Position numbers and translations under genes: made by a program. Shown here piece after piece: positions 52,728 through 61,195 of a stretch of DNA of 61,195 nucleotides. The DNA lies in the NCBI GenBank assembly GCA_012511955.1, contig JAAZFC010000035.1, positions 1 through 61,195 on the forward strand. The letters run 5' to 3'. Below the pieces are notes generated by a model that was given only the letters and a program-made list of their open reading frames with translations, was not told the DNA's origin and searched no databases. How positions within the stretch are numbered: position 1 is the stretch's first letter; each line of letters begins with the position of its first letter. This DNA comes from Fibrobacter sp. (GTDB taxonomy: Bacteria > Fibrobacterota > Fibrobacteria > Fibrobacterales > Fibrobacteraceae).

Positions 52728-53396
52728 CTATTCAATCTCACCACTCTTAGTGGACGATTCTACAGATTTTTCTTTTGTTTCTTCTGTTGCTAAAGATTCG
52801 TTTTTAGACTCTTCTTTGTTTTCAACAACTTTTTCTACAGCTTCTTCAGGGACCTTCTCAGCAACTTTCTCAGTGACTTTATCAGCTACTTTTTCAGGCG
52901 CATTTTGTGCAAAGCCCACATTACCTCTAAGAGCAGCAAACTCTTGCTGATTTCTTTGAGATGTTAAGCCTTTAATACAAGCTCTTACCACTGTAAGCGG
53001 ATTAGTTGAACCATACACTTTAGTTAAAATGTTGTTAATCCCTGCTAATTCCAAAACTGCACGAGCTGCTGCTCCAGCAATTACACCTGTTCCAGGGGCA
53101 GCTGGCAAAAGCAACATTTTCGTAGCACCAAATTTAATAATAATGTCGTGCGGAATAGTTCCATCTTGCACATGCACTTCTATTAAATTTCGATGGGCAG
53201 CTTCGCCTGCTTTTCGTATAGCTTCAGCAACTTCTTTAGCTTTACCAAGCCCCATACCGATTTTACCGTTTTTATTACCAACAACTACCAAAGCAGCAAA
53301 GGAAAATCTACGGCCACCTTTTACCACTTTAGCACAGCGATTAACATTAACCACTCTTTCTTCAAACTCTGTAACTTGAGCTTCGCGTTCCAACAT
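52728..53396 (-). CDS. rpsE: 30S ribosomal protein S5 with repetitive C-terminal tail
   Basis: The first about 165 residues are standard S5 ([51 protein letters not shown]). They are followed by about 57 residues of degenerate KV repeats ([20 protein letters not shown]) and a Ser/Glu-rich end. E. coli S5 is 167 aa. The tail resembles the extra tail on L17 in style. Confidence 0.95.
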   Translation of the reverse strand: MLEREAQVTEFEERVVNVNRCAKVVKGGRRFSFAALVVVGNKNGKIGMGLGKAKEVAEAIRKAGEAAHRNLIEVHVQDGTIPHDIIIKFGATKMLLLPAAPGTGVIAGAAARAVLELAGINNILTKVYGSTNPLTVVRACIKGLTSQRNQQEFAALRGNVGFAQNAPEKVADKVTEKVAEKVPEEAVEKVVENKEESKNESLATEETKEKSVESSTKSGEIE

Positions 53397-53407
53397 AAAC
53401 CTCTGGA

Positions 53408-53779
53408 TTAGAATTGCAGACCAGCTTGGCGCGCACCTTCAGCAAATGCTTTGACGCGTCCGTGAAAAATATGACCACCGCGGTCGAATACCACAGAATT
53501 AACTTGTTTTTCTTTCGCAACTTCGGCAACTAGTTCACCTAATTTACGACTTTGCTCTACTTTATTAAGGTCTCCAAATTTGGTTTGGAAATCCTTAGAG
53601 CTAGTAGAAATTTGACCTATGGATTTATTATTTTGATCATCCACTATTTGAACAATCATGTGTTTTAGCGTACGGCGTACGCATAGACGAGGGAGCTCAG
53701 CAGTACCGGATATGTTTTTTCGTATCCTGTTATGACGAGCATTCCTAGCTTTAAGTCTTTTCTTTGCAATGTCAGTCAT
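53408..53779 (-). CDS. rplR: 50S ribosomal protein L18
   Basis: A 123-residue 5S rRNA-binding protein: [39 protein letters not shown] ending REAGLQF-like RQAGLQF. Normal length and position. Confidence 0.96.
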   Translation of the reverse strand: MTDIAKKRLKARNARHNRIRKNISGTAELPRLCVRRTLKHMIVQIVDDQNNKSIGQISTSSKDFQTKFGDLNKVEQSRKLGELVAEVAKEKQVNSVVFDRGGHIFHGRVKAFAEGARQAGLQF

Positions 53780-53792
53780 TTCTTACCTTTTA

Positions 53793-54329
53793 TTAACCAG
53801 TTTTCTTACCTTGTTTGCGACGCACAACTTCACCTTCATAACGAATACCCTTGCCTTTGTAAGGTTCTGGACGACGCCATTGACGAATTTCAGCTGCAGC
53901 TTGACCTACTTTCTGTTTATCATTTCCTTCAACGATTATTTTAAGCTGGCCATCTGCCTTTAGTGTTACCCCTTCAGGTGGTGAATACACCACGGGGTGA
54001 GAAAAGCCCAAAATCAAATTAAGATCAGGACCCTTTTGTTCTACTCTATAGCCTACTCCTACGATTTCAAGCACTATCCGATAACCTTCACTAACTCCGG
54101 TTATTAAATTAGAAATGATCGCAGTGGTTGTTCCATGAATAGAACGAGTAAACTTCTCATCATTTGAACGGTCAACAACTATGGTATTCCCATCTTGTTT
54201 AACTGTTAAATTCTCATGTACCTCATGGTTTAATTTACCTTTGGGGCCTTCAGCAATTAAATTTTGGCCATTAATGGTAACTTTTACACCTTCAGGTATT
54301 TGAACTGGGTTTTTACCTATACGAGACAT
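53793..54329 (-). CDS. rplF: 50S ribosomal protein L6
   Basis: A 178-residue protein starting MSRIGKNPVQIPEGV, with GAGG upstream; a longer frame extending to 54389 enters rpsH and is not the start. The C-terminal RRPEPYKGKGIRYEGEVVRR motif is conserved. Confidence 0.96.
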   Translation of the reverse strand: MSRIGKNPVQIPEGVKVTINGQNLIAEGPKGKLNHEVHENLTVKQDGNTIVVDRSNDEKFTRSIHGTTTAIISNLITGVSEGYRIVLEIVGVGYRVEQKGPDLNLILGFSHPVVYSPPEGVTLKADGQLKIIVEGNDKQKVGQAAAEIRQWRRPEPYKGKGIRYEGEVVRRKQGKKTG

Positions 54330-54336
54330 AGCTACC

Positions 54337-54732
54337 TCACCAAACCTTGCACAATACTTCACCACCCACATTTTGTTGACGAGCCTCATGATCAGTCATC
54401 ACGCCTTGGGGGGTTGAAAGAATTGCAAAACCTAAACCGCTTCGCACTCTAGGGAGCTTTACGGCAGAAACATATTGACGCAAACCAGGACGGCTAAAAC
54501 GAACTAATCCTTGAATAGCTGGTTCACCGTTAGTGTAACGCAATAGTATTTTTATGATACCTTGCTTATTGTCATCTACTACAACAAATTTTTTAACAAA
54601 ACCTTTTTCCATTAATACGCGAGCTATTTCACATTTTACTCCAGAGGAAGGTACATCTACCACTGGTTTTTTTGCCATGGAAGCGTTTCTAATGCGAGTT
54701 AGCATATCTGCGATGGGATCACTTAACGCCAT
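54337..54732 (-). CDS. rpsH: 30S ribosomal protein S8
   Basis: A 131-residue rRNA-binding protein: DPIADMLTRIRNASMAKKP, SRPGLRQYV, and the conserved GLGFAILSTPQGVMTDHEAR, QNVGGEVLCKVW end. Confidence 0.97.
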   Translation of the reverse strand: MALSDPIADMLTRIRNASMAKKPVVDVPSSGVKCEIARVLMEKGFVKKFVVVDDNKQGIIKILLRYTNGEPAIQGLVRFSRPGLRQYVSAVKLPRVRSGLGFAILSTPQGVMTDHEARQQNVGGEVLCKVW

Positions 54733-54744
54733 TTTTAATACTCC

Positions 54745-54930
54745 TTACCAAGACGACTTGGTGATACCGGGAATTTCACCAGCTAAAGCCATTTCACGAA
54801 AACAAATACGACATAGGCCGAAATCTCTCATAAATCCATGCGCTCTTCCACATCTGCGACAACGATTGTGAGCTCTAACTGCATATTTTGGTGTCCTCTT
54901 GGACTTTTCTATCATTCTTCTACTAGCCAT
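54745..54930 (-). CDS. rpsN: 30S ribosomal protein S14, zinc-binding type Z
   Basis: A 61-residue short S14 with a CRRC...CRIC zinc motif ([27 protein letters not shown]). The C+ type contrasts with the long zinc-free S14 of enterics. Confidence 0.96.
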   Translation of the reverse strand: MASRRMIEKSKRTPKYAVRAHNRCRRCGRAHGFMRDFGLCRICFREMALAGEIPGITKSSW

Positions 54931-54937
54931 AATATCC

Positions 54938-55474
54938 TCACTTCCTAAAAGGCATTCCTAAGCCTTCGAGAAGGGCGCGACCCTCTTCATCATTTTTTGC
55001 GGAAGTTACAAAACTTATATCCATACCAAAGTTATAGTTTACTTTATCAATTTCAATTTCAACAAAAACGGTTTGTTCCTTAAGACCCATGGTATAATTA
55101 CCACGACCATCAAAACCCCGACGAGGTATTCCTCTAAAATCTCGTACCCTTGGTAAACTTATATTTATTAAGCGATATAAGAAATCCCACATTCTGTCTC
55201 CGGTAAGCGTAACTTTACAGCCCACCCCCATACCTTCGCGCAATTTAAAGTTTGAAATTGCGTTTTTAGCACGAGTTACCACAGCTTGTTGTCCACTAAT
55301 TTTTGTTAAAGTTTCTACAGCTTCTTCAAGGATTCTACGATTTCCTACTGCTTCTCCCACACCCATATTAAGAACTATCTTATTGAGGCGTGGCACTTGC
55401 ATTGCGTTGTTTAAACCTAATTCTTTTTGAAGTTTAGGTACAACTGTTTCATTGTAATATTCTTTTAAGTTCAT
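54938..55474 (-). CDS. rplE: 50S ribosomal protein L5
   Basis: A 178-residue 5S RNA-binding protein: [58 protein letters not shown] are all family motifs. Confidence 0.97.
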   Translation of the reverse strand: MNLKEYYNETVVPKLQKELGLNNAMQVPRLNKIVLNMGVGEAVGNRRILEEAVETLTKISGQQAVVTRAKNAISNFKLREGMGVGCKVTLTGDRMWDFLYRLINISLPRVRDFRGIPRRGFDGRGNYTMGLKEQTVFVEIEIDKVNYNFGMDISFVTSAKNDEEGRALLEGLGMPFRK

Positions 55475-55484
55475 TACTATATCC

Positions 55485-55796
55485 TTAGTCCAATACAGCG
55501 CCGCTTTTCACGCTTACCCTTACACTGGGCTTGCCGGGCTCTCTTTGTCGGCGAATTCTTGTGGTTTCGCCTGTTTTTGAATCCACTAACATTACATTAG
55601 ACACTGCTATAGGCATTTCTTTATTGACTATTCCCCCCGTTTGATTAGTGGGACTAGGTTTTTCGCGTCTATTTTTAATGTTTACTCCAGACACTATAAC
55701 AGATTTAGTTTTAGGATAAACCTTAATGACTGTTCCTGTTTTATTTTTATCAACGCCTGTTATAACTTTTACTGTGTCGTTCTTTTTAATATTCAT
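55485..55796 (-). CDS. rplX: 50S ribosomal protein L24
   Basis: A 103-residue protein with the KOW motif ([20 protein letters not shown]) and [20 protein letters not shown]. Its start shares a base with the end of rplN. Confidence 0.96.
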   Translation of the reverse strand: MNIKKNDTVKVITGVDKNKTGTVIKVYPKTKSVIVSGVNIKNRREKPSPTNQTGGIVNKEMPIAVSNVMLVDSKTGETTRIRRQREPGKPSVRVSVKSGAVLD

Positions 55797-56164
55797 TACA
55801 ACACCTCAGGAGCTAAAGAGATAATTTTCATATAGCTACGATCGCGTAATTCACGAGCTACAGGACCAAAAATGCGAGTACCACGGGGTTCACGGTTATT
55901 GTTGATTATAACTACTGCATTATCAGAAAAGCGAATATAAGAACCGTCTTTACGGTTTATTTCTTTTTTTGTTCGTACCACAACAGCGCGAACGACTGAG
56001 CCTTTTTTCACTTTACTTTGCGGAATCGCATCTTTTACAGTTACAACAATTTCATCGCCAATGCTAGCATAACGGCGCCTTGTTCCACCAAGTACCCGGA
56101 TGCAGGCTACCTCTCTGGCACCGCTGTTATCAGCTACAACTAATCTACTTTCTGATTGAATCAT
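55796..56164 (-). CDS. rplN: 50S ribosomal protein L14
   Basis: A 122-residue protein: [53 protein letters not shown]. Normal length. Confidence 0.97.
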   Translation of the reverse strand: MIQSESRLVVADNSGAREVACIRVLGGTRRRYASIGDEIVVTVKDAIPQSKVKKGSVVRAVVVRTKKEINRKDGSYIRFSDNAVVIINNNREPRGTRIFGPVARELRDRSYMKIISLAPEVL

Positions 56165-56182
56165 AAAGCCTTACTCCAAGTA

Positions 56183-56437
56183 TTATTTCTTCTTTTTAAT
56201 TATGCGAACCAAACGCCAGCGTTTAGTTGCAGATAAAGGTCTAGTTTCCATAATTTCAACAAAATCACCTTTTTCAGCTTCATTATTTTCATCATGAGCT
56301 TTCAATTTAGTGGTTTTTGTCAAAATCTTATTATAAATGGGATGTCTTTTACGACTTTCCACAGTCACAGTTATGGTTTTTTCCATAGCATCGCTAAAAA
56401 CCATTCCTTGTCTGACTTTTCGTAGATTCCTATCCAT
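56183..56437 (-). CDS. rpsQ: 30S ribosomal protein S17
   Basis: An 84-residue OB-fold protein: [60 protein letters not shown]. Confidence 0.96.
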   Translation of the reverse strand: MDRNLRKVRQGMVFSDAMEKTITVTVESRKRHPIYNKILTKTTKLKAHDENNEAEKGDFVEIMETRPLSATKRWRLVRIIKKKK

Positions 56438-56448
56438 AAAAACAACTC

Positions 56449-56652
56449 CTATGAGGCTTTCTCAGCCTTAGCCCTTTCTGTAATAATCGTCTTAATGCGG
56501 GCAATTTCTTTGCGGGCCTTACGCAATGCAGACGGATTTTCTAAATGACCAGTTTTTGCAGTGAAACGATCATCAAACAATGATAATTCAAGCTCTGCTT
56601 GCTTGCTCAATAGTTGCTCGTCAGTCAACTCTCTCAGCTCTTTCGCTTTCAT
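56449..56652 (-). CDS. rpmC: 50S ribosomal protein L29
   Basis: A 67-residue two-helix protein: [20 protein letters not shown] and [19 protein letters not shown]. Overlaps rplP by one base. Confidence 0.95.
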   Translation of the reverse strand: MKAKELRELTDEQLLSKQAELELSLFDDRFTAKTGHLENPSALRKARKEIARIKTIITERAKAEKAS

Positions 56653-57065
56653 TAGATCTCCGAAGCCTCAATAATTTTAACATTCAAAGGTAGCTTTTGC
56701 GACGCGATTCTTAAAGCCTCAGCTGCTAAATCTTTGTCAACACCACCTATTTCAAATAAAATTCTGCCAGGTTTTACCACAGCAACCCAAAACTCTGGAT
56801 TACCTTTTCCTTTACCCATTCTTGTTTCAGCAGGTTTTTTGGATACCGGTTTGTCTGGAAATATGCGAATCCACACACGACCGCCTCGTCGAATCTTGCG
56901 GGTCATGGCAATACGCGCAGCTTCTATTTGTCTAGAAGTTATCCAACATCTTTCAGTTGCTTGAATACCCATATCACCAAAAGCAATATAATTGCCGCGT
57001 TCAGCTTTGCCTTTCATGCGGCCAGTCATCATTTTTCTGTGTTTTGTTTTTCTTGGACTCAGCAT
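56652..57065 (-). CDS. rplP: 50S ribosomal protein L16
   Basis: A 137-residue protein at the A/P tRNA sites: [60 protein letters not shown]. Confidence 0.97.
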   Translation of the reverse strand: MLSPRKTKHRKMMTGRMKGKAERGNYIAFGDMGIQATERCWITSRQIEAARIAMTRKIRRGGRVWIRIFPDKPVSKKPAETRMGKGKGNPEFWVAVVKPGRILFEIGGVDKDLAAEALRIASQKLPLNVKIIEASEI

Positions 57066-57067
57066 AA

Positions 57068-57730
57068 TTAAACCTTTAAATTTTGATGGGCCGCAATGGC
57101 TTCTTTACCAATAACTTCACCATGCATAATCCAAACTTTTACACCTATAGAACCATATACGGTATCTGCGGTGGCTGTAGCATAGTCAATATTAGCCCTT
57201 AAAGTGTGCAGAGGTACACGACCTTCAGAATATTTTTCTGAACGAGCAATTTCAGCTCCGCCTAAGCGTCCACCCACTTGCACCTTAATACCTTCAACTC
57301 CCAAACGCATTGCAGTAGAAATTGCTCTTTTCATGGCACGACGATAAGAAATTCTTTTTTCTAACTGTCTAGCAATGTTTTCAGCAACTAATTTTGCATC
57401 AGTTTCTGGTCGTTTGATCTCAATAATATTTATGTAAATATCCTTGCCGGTAAGAACTTGCAATTCTCTTTTTAATCTTTCAACTTCTTCACCTTTTTTA
57501 CCAATTACAATGCCTGGTCTTGCAGTGTGAATGTTTACATTAACTTTTTTTACAGTTCGCTCAATTCCAACTTTTGAAACGCTAGCTCTTTCAAAGCGTT
57601 TCGCTAAATAACGCCTTAAAACTATATCTTCATATAGTAAATCAGCAAACTTATCTTCTGCGTACCACTTGGAACTCCAAGTATTGATAACGCCTAGACG
57701 CAAACCGTATGGATGTGTTTTCTGTCCCAT
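57068..57730 (-). CDS. rpsC: 30S ribosomal protein S3
   Basis: A 220-residue mRNA-entry protein starting [15 protein letters not shown] with GGAG upstream; the in-frame extension to 57754 overlaps rplV and is rejected. The KH domain ([20 protein letters not shown]) and [20 protein letters not shown] are typical. Confidence 0.97.
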   Translation of the reverse strand: MGQKTHPYGLRLGVINTWSSKWYAEDKFADLLYEDIVLRRYLAKRFERASVSKVGIERTVKKVNVNIHTARPGIVIGKKGEEVERLKRELQVLTGKDIYINIIEIKRPETDAKLVAENIARQLEKRISYRRAMKRAISTAMRLGVEGIKVQVGGRLGGAEIARSEKYSEGRVPLHTLRANIDYATATADTVYGSIGVKVWIMHGEVIGKEAIAAHQNLKV

Positions 57731-57740
57731 TAATACTCCA

Positions 57741-58085
57741 TTAGTCCGAAACAACGATGGTTAAGTGTGACATGGGCTTTTCAATGCGGAAAGCTCTACC
57801 TTGTGCCCTAGGCCTAATGCGCTTCATTTTTGGGCCGCCATCAACTTTAATTGTTTTAATTACCAGTGATTCTAATCCAACACCAGCGCCTTCTTCTGTG
57901 TTGCGTAAATTTGCCACAGCAGATTTTAAAGTGTTTTCAATAATTGCGGCTCCTTTTTTGCGCGAACGCAAAATTACTAGGATCGCAAATGCCTCTTCTA
58001 CTGATTTATTACGTAACAAATCAGCAACTTGGCGAAGTTTTCTTTCACCGTATCTGATATTACGAGTTATTGCTACAGCTTCCAT
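57741..58085 (-). CDS. rplV: 50S ribosomal protein L22
   Basis: A 114-residue exit-tunnel protein: [56 protein letters not shown]. Confidence 0.96.
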   Translation of the reverse strand: MEAVAITRNIRYGERKLRQVADLLRNKSVEEAFAILVILRSRKKGAAIIENTLKSAVANLRNTEEGAGVGLESLVIKTIKVDGGPKMKRIRPRAQGRAFRIEKPMSHLTIVVSD

Positions 58086-58366
58086 TACCTTCTACCTCCG
58101 GCCATTTCACTTTTGCGGTGGCCGCGGAAAAGTCTAGTAGGTGCAAATTCGCCGAGCTTATGCCCTACCATATTTTCAGTAACATACACAGGAATAAATT
58201 GTTTTCCGTTGTACACTGAAAAAGTCAAACCAACAAAATCTGGTACGATTGTAGAACGACGAGACCATGTTTTAATTGCTTGCTTTTTTTCAGACTTTTG
58301 CATTTCTCTTGCTTTCACTAAAACATGTGTATCAACAAAAGCACCTTTTTTCAAAGATCTAGCCAT
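58085..58366 (-). CDS. rpsS: 30S ribosomal protein S19
   Basis: A 93-residue head protein: [56 protein letters not shown]. Shares a base with rplV. Confidence 0.97.
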   Translation of the reverse strand: MARSLKKGAFVDTHVLVKAREMQKSEKKQAIKTWSRRSTIVPDFVGLTFSVYNGKQFIPVYVTENMVGHKLGEFAPTRLFRGHRKSEMAGGRR

Positions 58367-59200
58367 CTATTTAGCCCTCTTTTTGGTGCGGCGTCTAACA
58401 ATCATATTGTCAGTAGCCTTATTATTACGAGTTTTCTTCCCTTTGGCACATTTACCCCATGGTGAAACTGGATGTCTACCACCTGCTGTTTTACCTTCAC
58501 CACCACCAAGGGGGTGATCTACTGGGTTCATAACAACTCCGCGCACAGAAGGTCTTTTACCTAACCAACGACTGCGCCCAGCAGAGCCAGAAACTACATT
58601 CAAATGTTCACTATTACTAACCTTACCGATAGTAGCAGTACAATCTTCTAAAATTCTACGAATTTCACCAGATGGCATGCGCACTTGCACATATCGACCA
58701 TCTTTAGCTAAGAGTTCTGCGCCGCAACCCGCACTTCGTGCCACTTGACCACCTTTCCCGGGCTTGAGTTCGATATTATAAATCTCTGTATTTTGAGGAA
58801 TATCTCGGAGTGGTAAAGTGTTTCCGACAGATAAGCTAGAATCACTACCTGACTGAATAATCGAACCTACTTTAATACCTTCAGGTGCTAAAATATAAGC
58901 TCTTTTTCCATTATCAAGCTTAACCAAAGCTATGCGAGCTGTGCGATTTGGATCATATTCTATGGTTTCAACCACAGCAGATCCGGCCCAACTTCTTTTG
59001 AAGTCAATCATTCTATAAAGTTTCTTATGCCCACCACCACGGCGGCGAACTGTTATAACTCCACGATGATTGCGACCAGAACTTCTCTTAATACCTTTAG
59101 TCAAAGGTTTATAAGGTTTCTGTTCGGTTATACCTTCGCTAGAAACAATTTGTTTAAAGCGCAAAGTAGGAGTAACTGGTTTAAATTTTTTCATTGCCAT
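58367..59200 (-). CDS. rplB: 50S ribosomal protein L2
   Basis: A 277-residue peptidyl-transferase-centre protein. The start MAMKKFKPVTPTLRF at 59200 is preferred; a TTG two codons upstream overlaps rplW. GRNHRGVITVRRRGGGHKKL and the C-terminal VMNPVDHPLGGGEGKTAGGR are diagnostic. Confidence 0.96.
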   Translation of the reverse strand: MAMKKFKPVTPTLRFKQIVSSEGITEQKPYKPLTKGIKRSSGRNHRGVITVRRRGGGHKKLYRMIDFKRSWAGSAVVETIEYDPNRTARIALVKLDNGKRAYILAPEGIKVGSIIQSGSDSSLSVGNTLPLRDIPQNTEIYNIELKPGKGGQVARSAGCGAELLAKDGRYVQVRMPSGEIRRILEDCTATIGKVSNSEHLNVVSGSAGRSRWLGKRPSVRGVVMNPVDHPLGGGEGKTAGGRHPVSPWGKCAKGKKTRNNKATDNMIVRRRTKKRAK

Positions 59201-59202
59201 TG

Positions 59203-59505
59203 TCAAATACCTTCAAACTCAGAAATTCTTTGCCCAGGAATCAACTTAACATAAGCTTTTTTCCAATTGGGTTTTTTACCAGGGATTAAGCGTACTCTTT
59301 TAATCTTTCCTCGCACTATAATTGTGCGCACTGAATCAACCTCTACCCCAAAGCGAGATTCAATGGCTTCCCGTATTTCTTGTTTATTAGCATCCATTGC
59401 CACTTTAAAAGCATATTGGTAAGCACCAGTTCTTGGGTCAACCATATTTCTCGTTGTGCTTTCTGTGATATGGGGTTCTATAATTACACGATGAAGAGCT
59501 TTCAT
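59203..59505 (-). CDS. rplW: 50S ribosomal protein L23
   Basis: A 100-residue exit-site protein that docks trigger factor and SRP: IEPHITESTTRNMVDPRTGA, YQYAFKVAMDANKQEIREAI, RGKIKRVRLIPGKKPNWKKA. Confidence 0.95.
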   Translation of the reverse strand: MKALHRVIIEPHITESTTRNMVDPRTGAYQYAFKVAMDANKQEIREAIESRFGVEVDSVRTIIVRGKIKRVRLIPGKKPNWKKAYVKLIPGQRISEFEGI

Positions 59506-60128
59506 TGTGCTCCTCCTGTCAAGGCATCCAGTGCAATTTTTGACATAACAACATTTCCAGCGCGAATTAACTCGTAAGTGTTCGCATCAGAAACACGCAT
59601 GGTACGAATCCATGGAATATTCCGAGCAGAAAGTGTTAAATTATCTTCGCCTGGTGCCACTAAAAATAAAGTGTTACGCTCCTCTAAACCTGCAGTTTGC
59701 ACCACTTCGAGCAATTCTTTGGTTTTAGGAGCTTTCAAACTTAAATCTTCGAAAACCACAATTTGATTTTCTTTCGCTTTAACAGTTAATGCACTCAAGA
59801 AAGCCTTTCTTTTAACTTTTTTATTCACCTTTTGAATATGATCTCTCATTTTCGGACCATGGGCTTTGTTACCGCGAACCCAAATAGGAGATGTGTTTGA
59901 TCCAGCACGAGCTCTACCAGATCCTTTTTGACGCCATGGTTTAGCTGTACTACCAGAAACTTGCGAACGAGTTTTAGTAACAGAAGTTCCTTGACGACTG
60001 TTTGAGCGAATAGCTTTGATATCTAAGTACATGCAAGCTTCACTTACTTCCACATTGAAATAAGATTCAGGAAGATTAATATCTTCTTTAAACTCGCCTG
60101 TTTGCGCATACAATTTAGCAGTGACCAT
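59502..60128 (-). CDS. rplD: 50S ribosomal protein L4
   Basis: A 208-residue exit-tunnel protein. The tunnel loop has SNSRQGTSVTKTRSQVSGST and KPWRQKGSGRARAGS, followed by the globular domain. It overlaps rplW by four bases and rplC by one. Confidence 0.96.
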   Translation of the reverse strand: MVTAKLYAQTGEFKEDINLPESYFNVEVSEACMYLDIKAIRSNSRQGTSVTKTRSQVSGSTAKPWRQKGSGRARAGSNTSPIWVRGNKAHGPKMRDHIQKVNKKVKRKAFLSALTVKAKENQIVVFEDLSLKAPKTKELLEVVQTAGLEERNTLFLVAPGEDNLTLSARNIPWIRTMRVSDANTYELIRAGNVVMSKIALDALTGGAQ

Positions 60129-60748
60129 TAACTTTTCCTCACTACAATAATACCGTTTTTAGGCCCAGGAACAGCTCCTTTTAAGAAAACCAGATTCCTT
60201 TCGCCATCAACTTTAACCACTTGAAGGTTTTTCACGGTAGTTTTTTTATTTCCATACTGACCAGGCCCCTTTTTACCGGGAAAAACCCGAGCAGGGTAAG
60301 AGTTAGCACCTATCGAACCTGGTTTGCGAATATTATGGGTTCCATGACTTTGGGGTCCCATCGCAAAATTATGTCTGCGAATGGTTCCTGAGAAACCACG
60401 ACCTTTGGAAACGCCAGAAACATCCACCAACTCATCATCAGACAATATGTCGGCAGCTCCAAACTCTTTTCCTACAGGCCACTGGGCTAAATCCTCAGCA
60501 GCAAACTCTAGTAAATGTTGTTTGGCACCAACGCCTGATTTTTTAAAGTTGCCTAGTTCAGCTTTATTTGCGCGAAACTCTTTTTTATCGCCAAAACCCA
60601 CTTGCACAGCTTCATAGCCATCATTATCTAAGGTTTTGTGACGAATTACCACGCATGGACCAGCCGCGAGCACCGTAACAGGCACTCGTTCACCTTCATC
60701 AGTGAACACTTGGGTCATACCTAATTTTTTAGCCAAAATTCCGTTCAT
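60128..60748 (-). CDS. rplC: 50S ribosomal protein L3
   Basis: A 206-residue protein: [54 protein letters not shown]. The Gln in the MGPQSHG loop is the usual methylation site in E. coli L3. Confidence 0.97.
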   Translation of the reverse strand: MNGILAKKLGMTQVFTDEGERVPVTVLAAGPCVVIRHKTLDNDGYEAVQVGFGDKKEFRANKAELGNFKKSGVGAKQHLLEFAAEDLAQWPVGKEFGAADILSDDELVDVSGVSKGRGFSGTIRRHNFAMGPQSHGTHNIRKPGSIGANSYPARVFPGKKGPGQYGNKKTTVKNLQVVKVDGERNLVFLKGAVPGPKNGIIVVRKS

Positions 60749-60750
60749 TA

Positions 60751-61059
60751 CTACACCTTAATTTCAACTTCAACACCTGCAGGCAAGTCTAGCTTCATCA
60801 AAGAATCCACTGTTTGCGGAGTTGCGTCGAGAATATCAATAAGTCTTTTATGTGTACGAGATTCAAATTGTTCACGAGAGTTTTTGTTCACATGAGGTGA
60901 GCGCAAAACCGTGTATTTACGAATCTTCGTTGGTAAAGGGATGGGGCCCGCGATGCGAGCTCCCGTATTTTTTGCTGTACCGACAATATCTTGAGCTGAC
61001 TTATCGATCATACGATGGTCAAAAGATTTTAGTCGAATACGAATGCGTTCTCCAGCCAC
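60751..61059 (-). CDS. rpsJ: 30S ribosomal protein S10
   Basis: A 102-residue protein, also NusE in antitermination: [60 protein letters not shown]. The start is GTG with GGAG upstream. It follows tuf by ten bases. Confidence 0.96.
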   Translation of the reverse strand: MAGERIRIRLKSFDHRMIDKSAQDIVGTAKNTGARIAGPIPLPTKIRKYTVLRSPHVNKNSREQFESRTHKRLIDILDATPQTVDSLMKLDLPAGVEVEIKV

Positions 61060-61069
61060 GAAAAACTCC

Positions 61070-61195
61070 TTACTTAATAACTTCTACAACAGAACCAGCG
61101 CCCACAGTGCGTCCGCCTTCACGGATAGCAAAGCGCAAGTCCTTGTCCATAGCCACAGGTGAAATCAATTCCACTTCAATGGCCACTGTTTCACC
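61070..61195 (-). CDS. tuf: Elongation factor Tu, C-terminal part (runs off window)
   Basis: The last 41 codons of EF-Tu: [40 protein letters not shown] followed by Lys and TAA. The rest lies beyond the window end. Its place before rpsJ matches the str-S10 junction. Confidence 0.95.
   Translation of the reverse strand, partial: GETVAIEVELISPVAMDKDLRFAIREGGRTVGAGSVVEVIK

Noticed and set aside
58029-58517. 162-codon plus-strand frame opposite rplV-rpsS-rplB
   Set aside because: Antisense to three conserved ribosomal genes with no protein similarity.
1-61195. CRISPR arrays, phage genes, rRNA genes
   Set aside because: No regularly spaced repeats, phage structural genes or rRNA sequence were found in the window.

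Overview
The window reads as chromosome of a Gram-negative, AT-rich bacterium with many lipoproteins, an outer-membrane lipid transport system (Mla), TolC and HlyD proteins, a secreted GH5 cellulase, a CotH/lamin-tail surface protein and Ser/Thr-rich lipoprotein linkers. That combination suggests Fibrobacterota (Fibrobacter or a gut relative). This is an inference from gene content; no 16S rRNA gene is present.

Layout. (1) About 1-5900 is an accessory island. A one-polypeptide restriction-modification-specificity enzyme sits between two long imperfect palindromes that resemble integron attC sites. Next come an XRE regulator and the N-terminus of a helicase-like defence protein cut off by a deleted IS66-family element with both inverted repeats, then two small lipoproteins and a DUF285 repeat fragment. 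(2) 5926-13623 (+) holds a YbdG-type mechanosensitive channel, recR, engB, mlaE-mlaF-mlaD, a TPR protein and a PAS-GGDEF-EAL protein. (3) 13616-18208 (-) holds uvrC, broken by one in-frame amber codon, preceded by a large CotH/lamin-tail lipoprotein. (4) 18380-23845 (+) is a tight operon of DUF4956, HlyD-like, TolC-like, VTC-domain and lamin-tail lipoprotein genes, divergent from cotH. A membrane diguanylate cyclase and a phosphofructokinase follow. (5) 26552-42989 (-) holds an HMA protein, mutM, a metallophosphoesterase, a methyltransferase, a DUF4230-like protein, the GH5 cellulase, rnr, pyrC, yggU, divIVA, a flippase, yggS, lon, clpX, clpP and tig, then tRNA-Leu(UAG). (6) 43155-47918 holds a glycosyltransferase, mgtE, a thioredoxin-fold lipoprotein and an outer-membrane beta-barrel gene split by one in-frame TAA. 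(7) 47958-61195 (-) is the S10-spc-alpha ribosomal operon from the tuf 3' end to rplQ, lacking rpsD, adk and map.

How the genes fit together. The most distinctive set is region 3-4. A TTM/VTC polyphosphate-polymerase-like protein and its DUF4956 membrane partner sit in one operon with a periplasmic adaptor, an outer-membrane channel and a lamin-tail lipoprotein, opposite a CotH kinase-like lipoprotein. c-di-GMP enzymes lie on both sides. This may be an envelope-spanning system that makes or uses a phosphate polymer at the cell surface; the function is a hypothesis. The tig-clpP-clpX-lon run is a classic protein quality-control cluster. Two single-codon nonsense lesions (uvrC and the beta-barrel gene) are either real gene decay or assembly errors.
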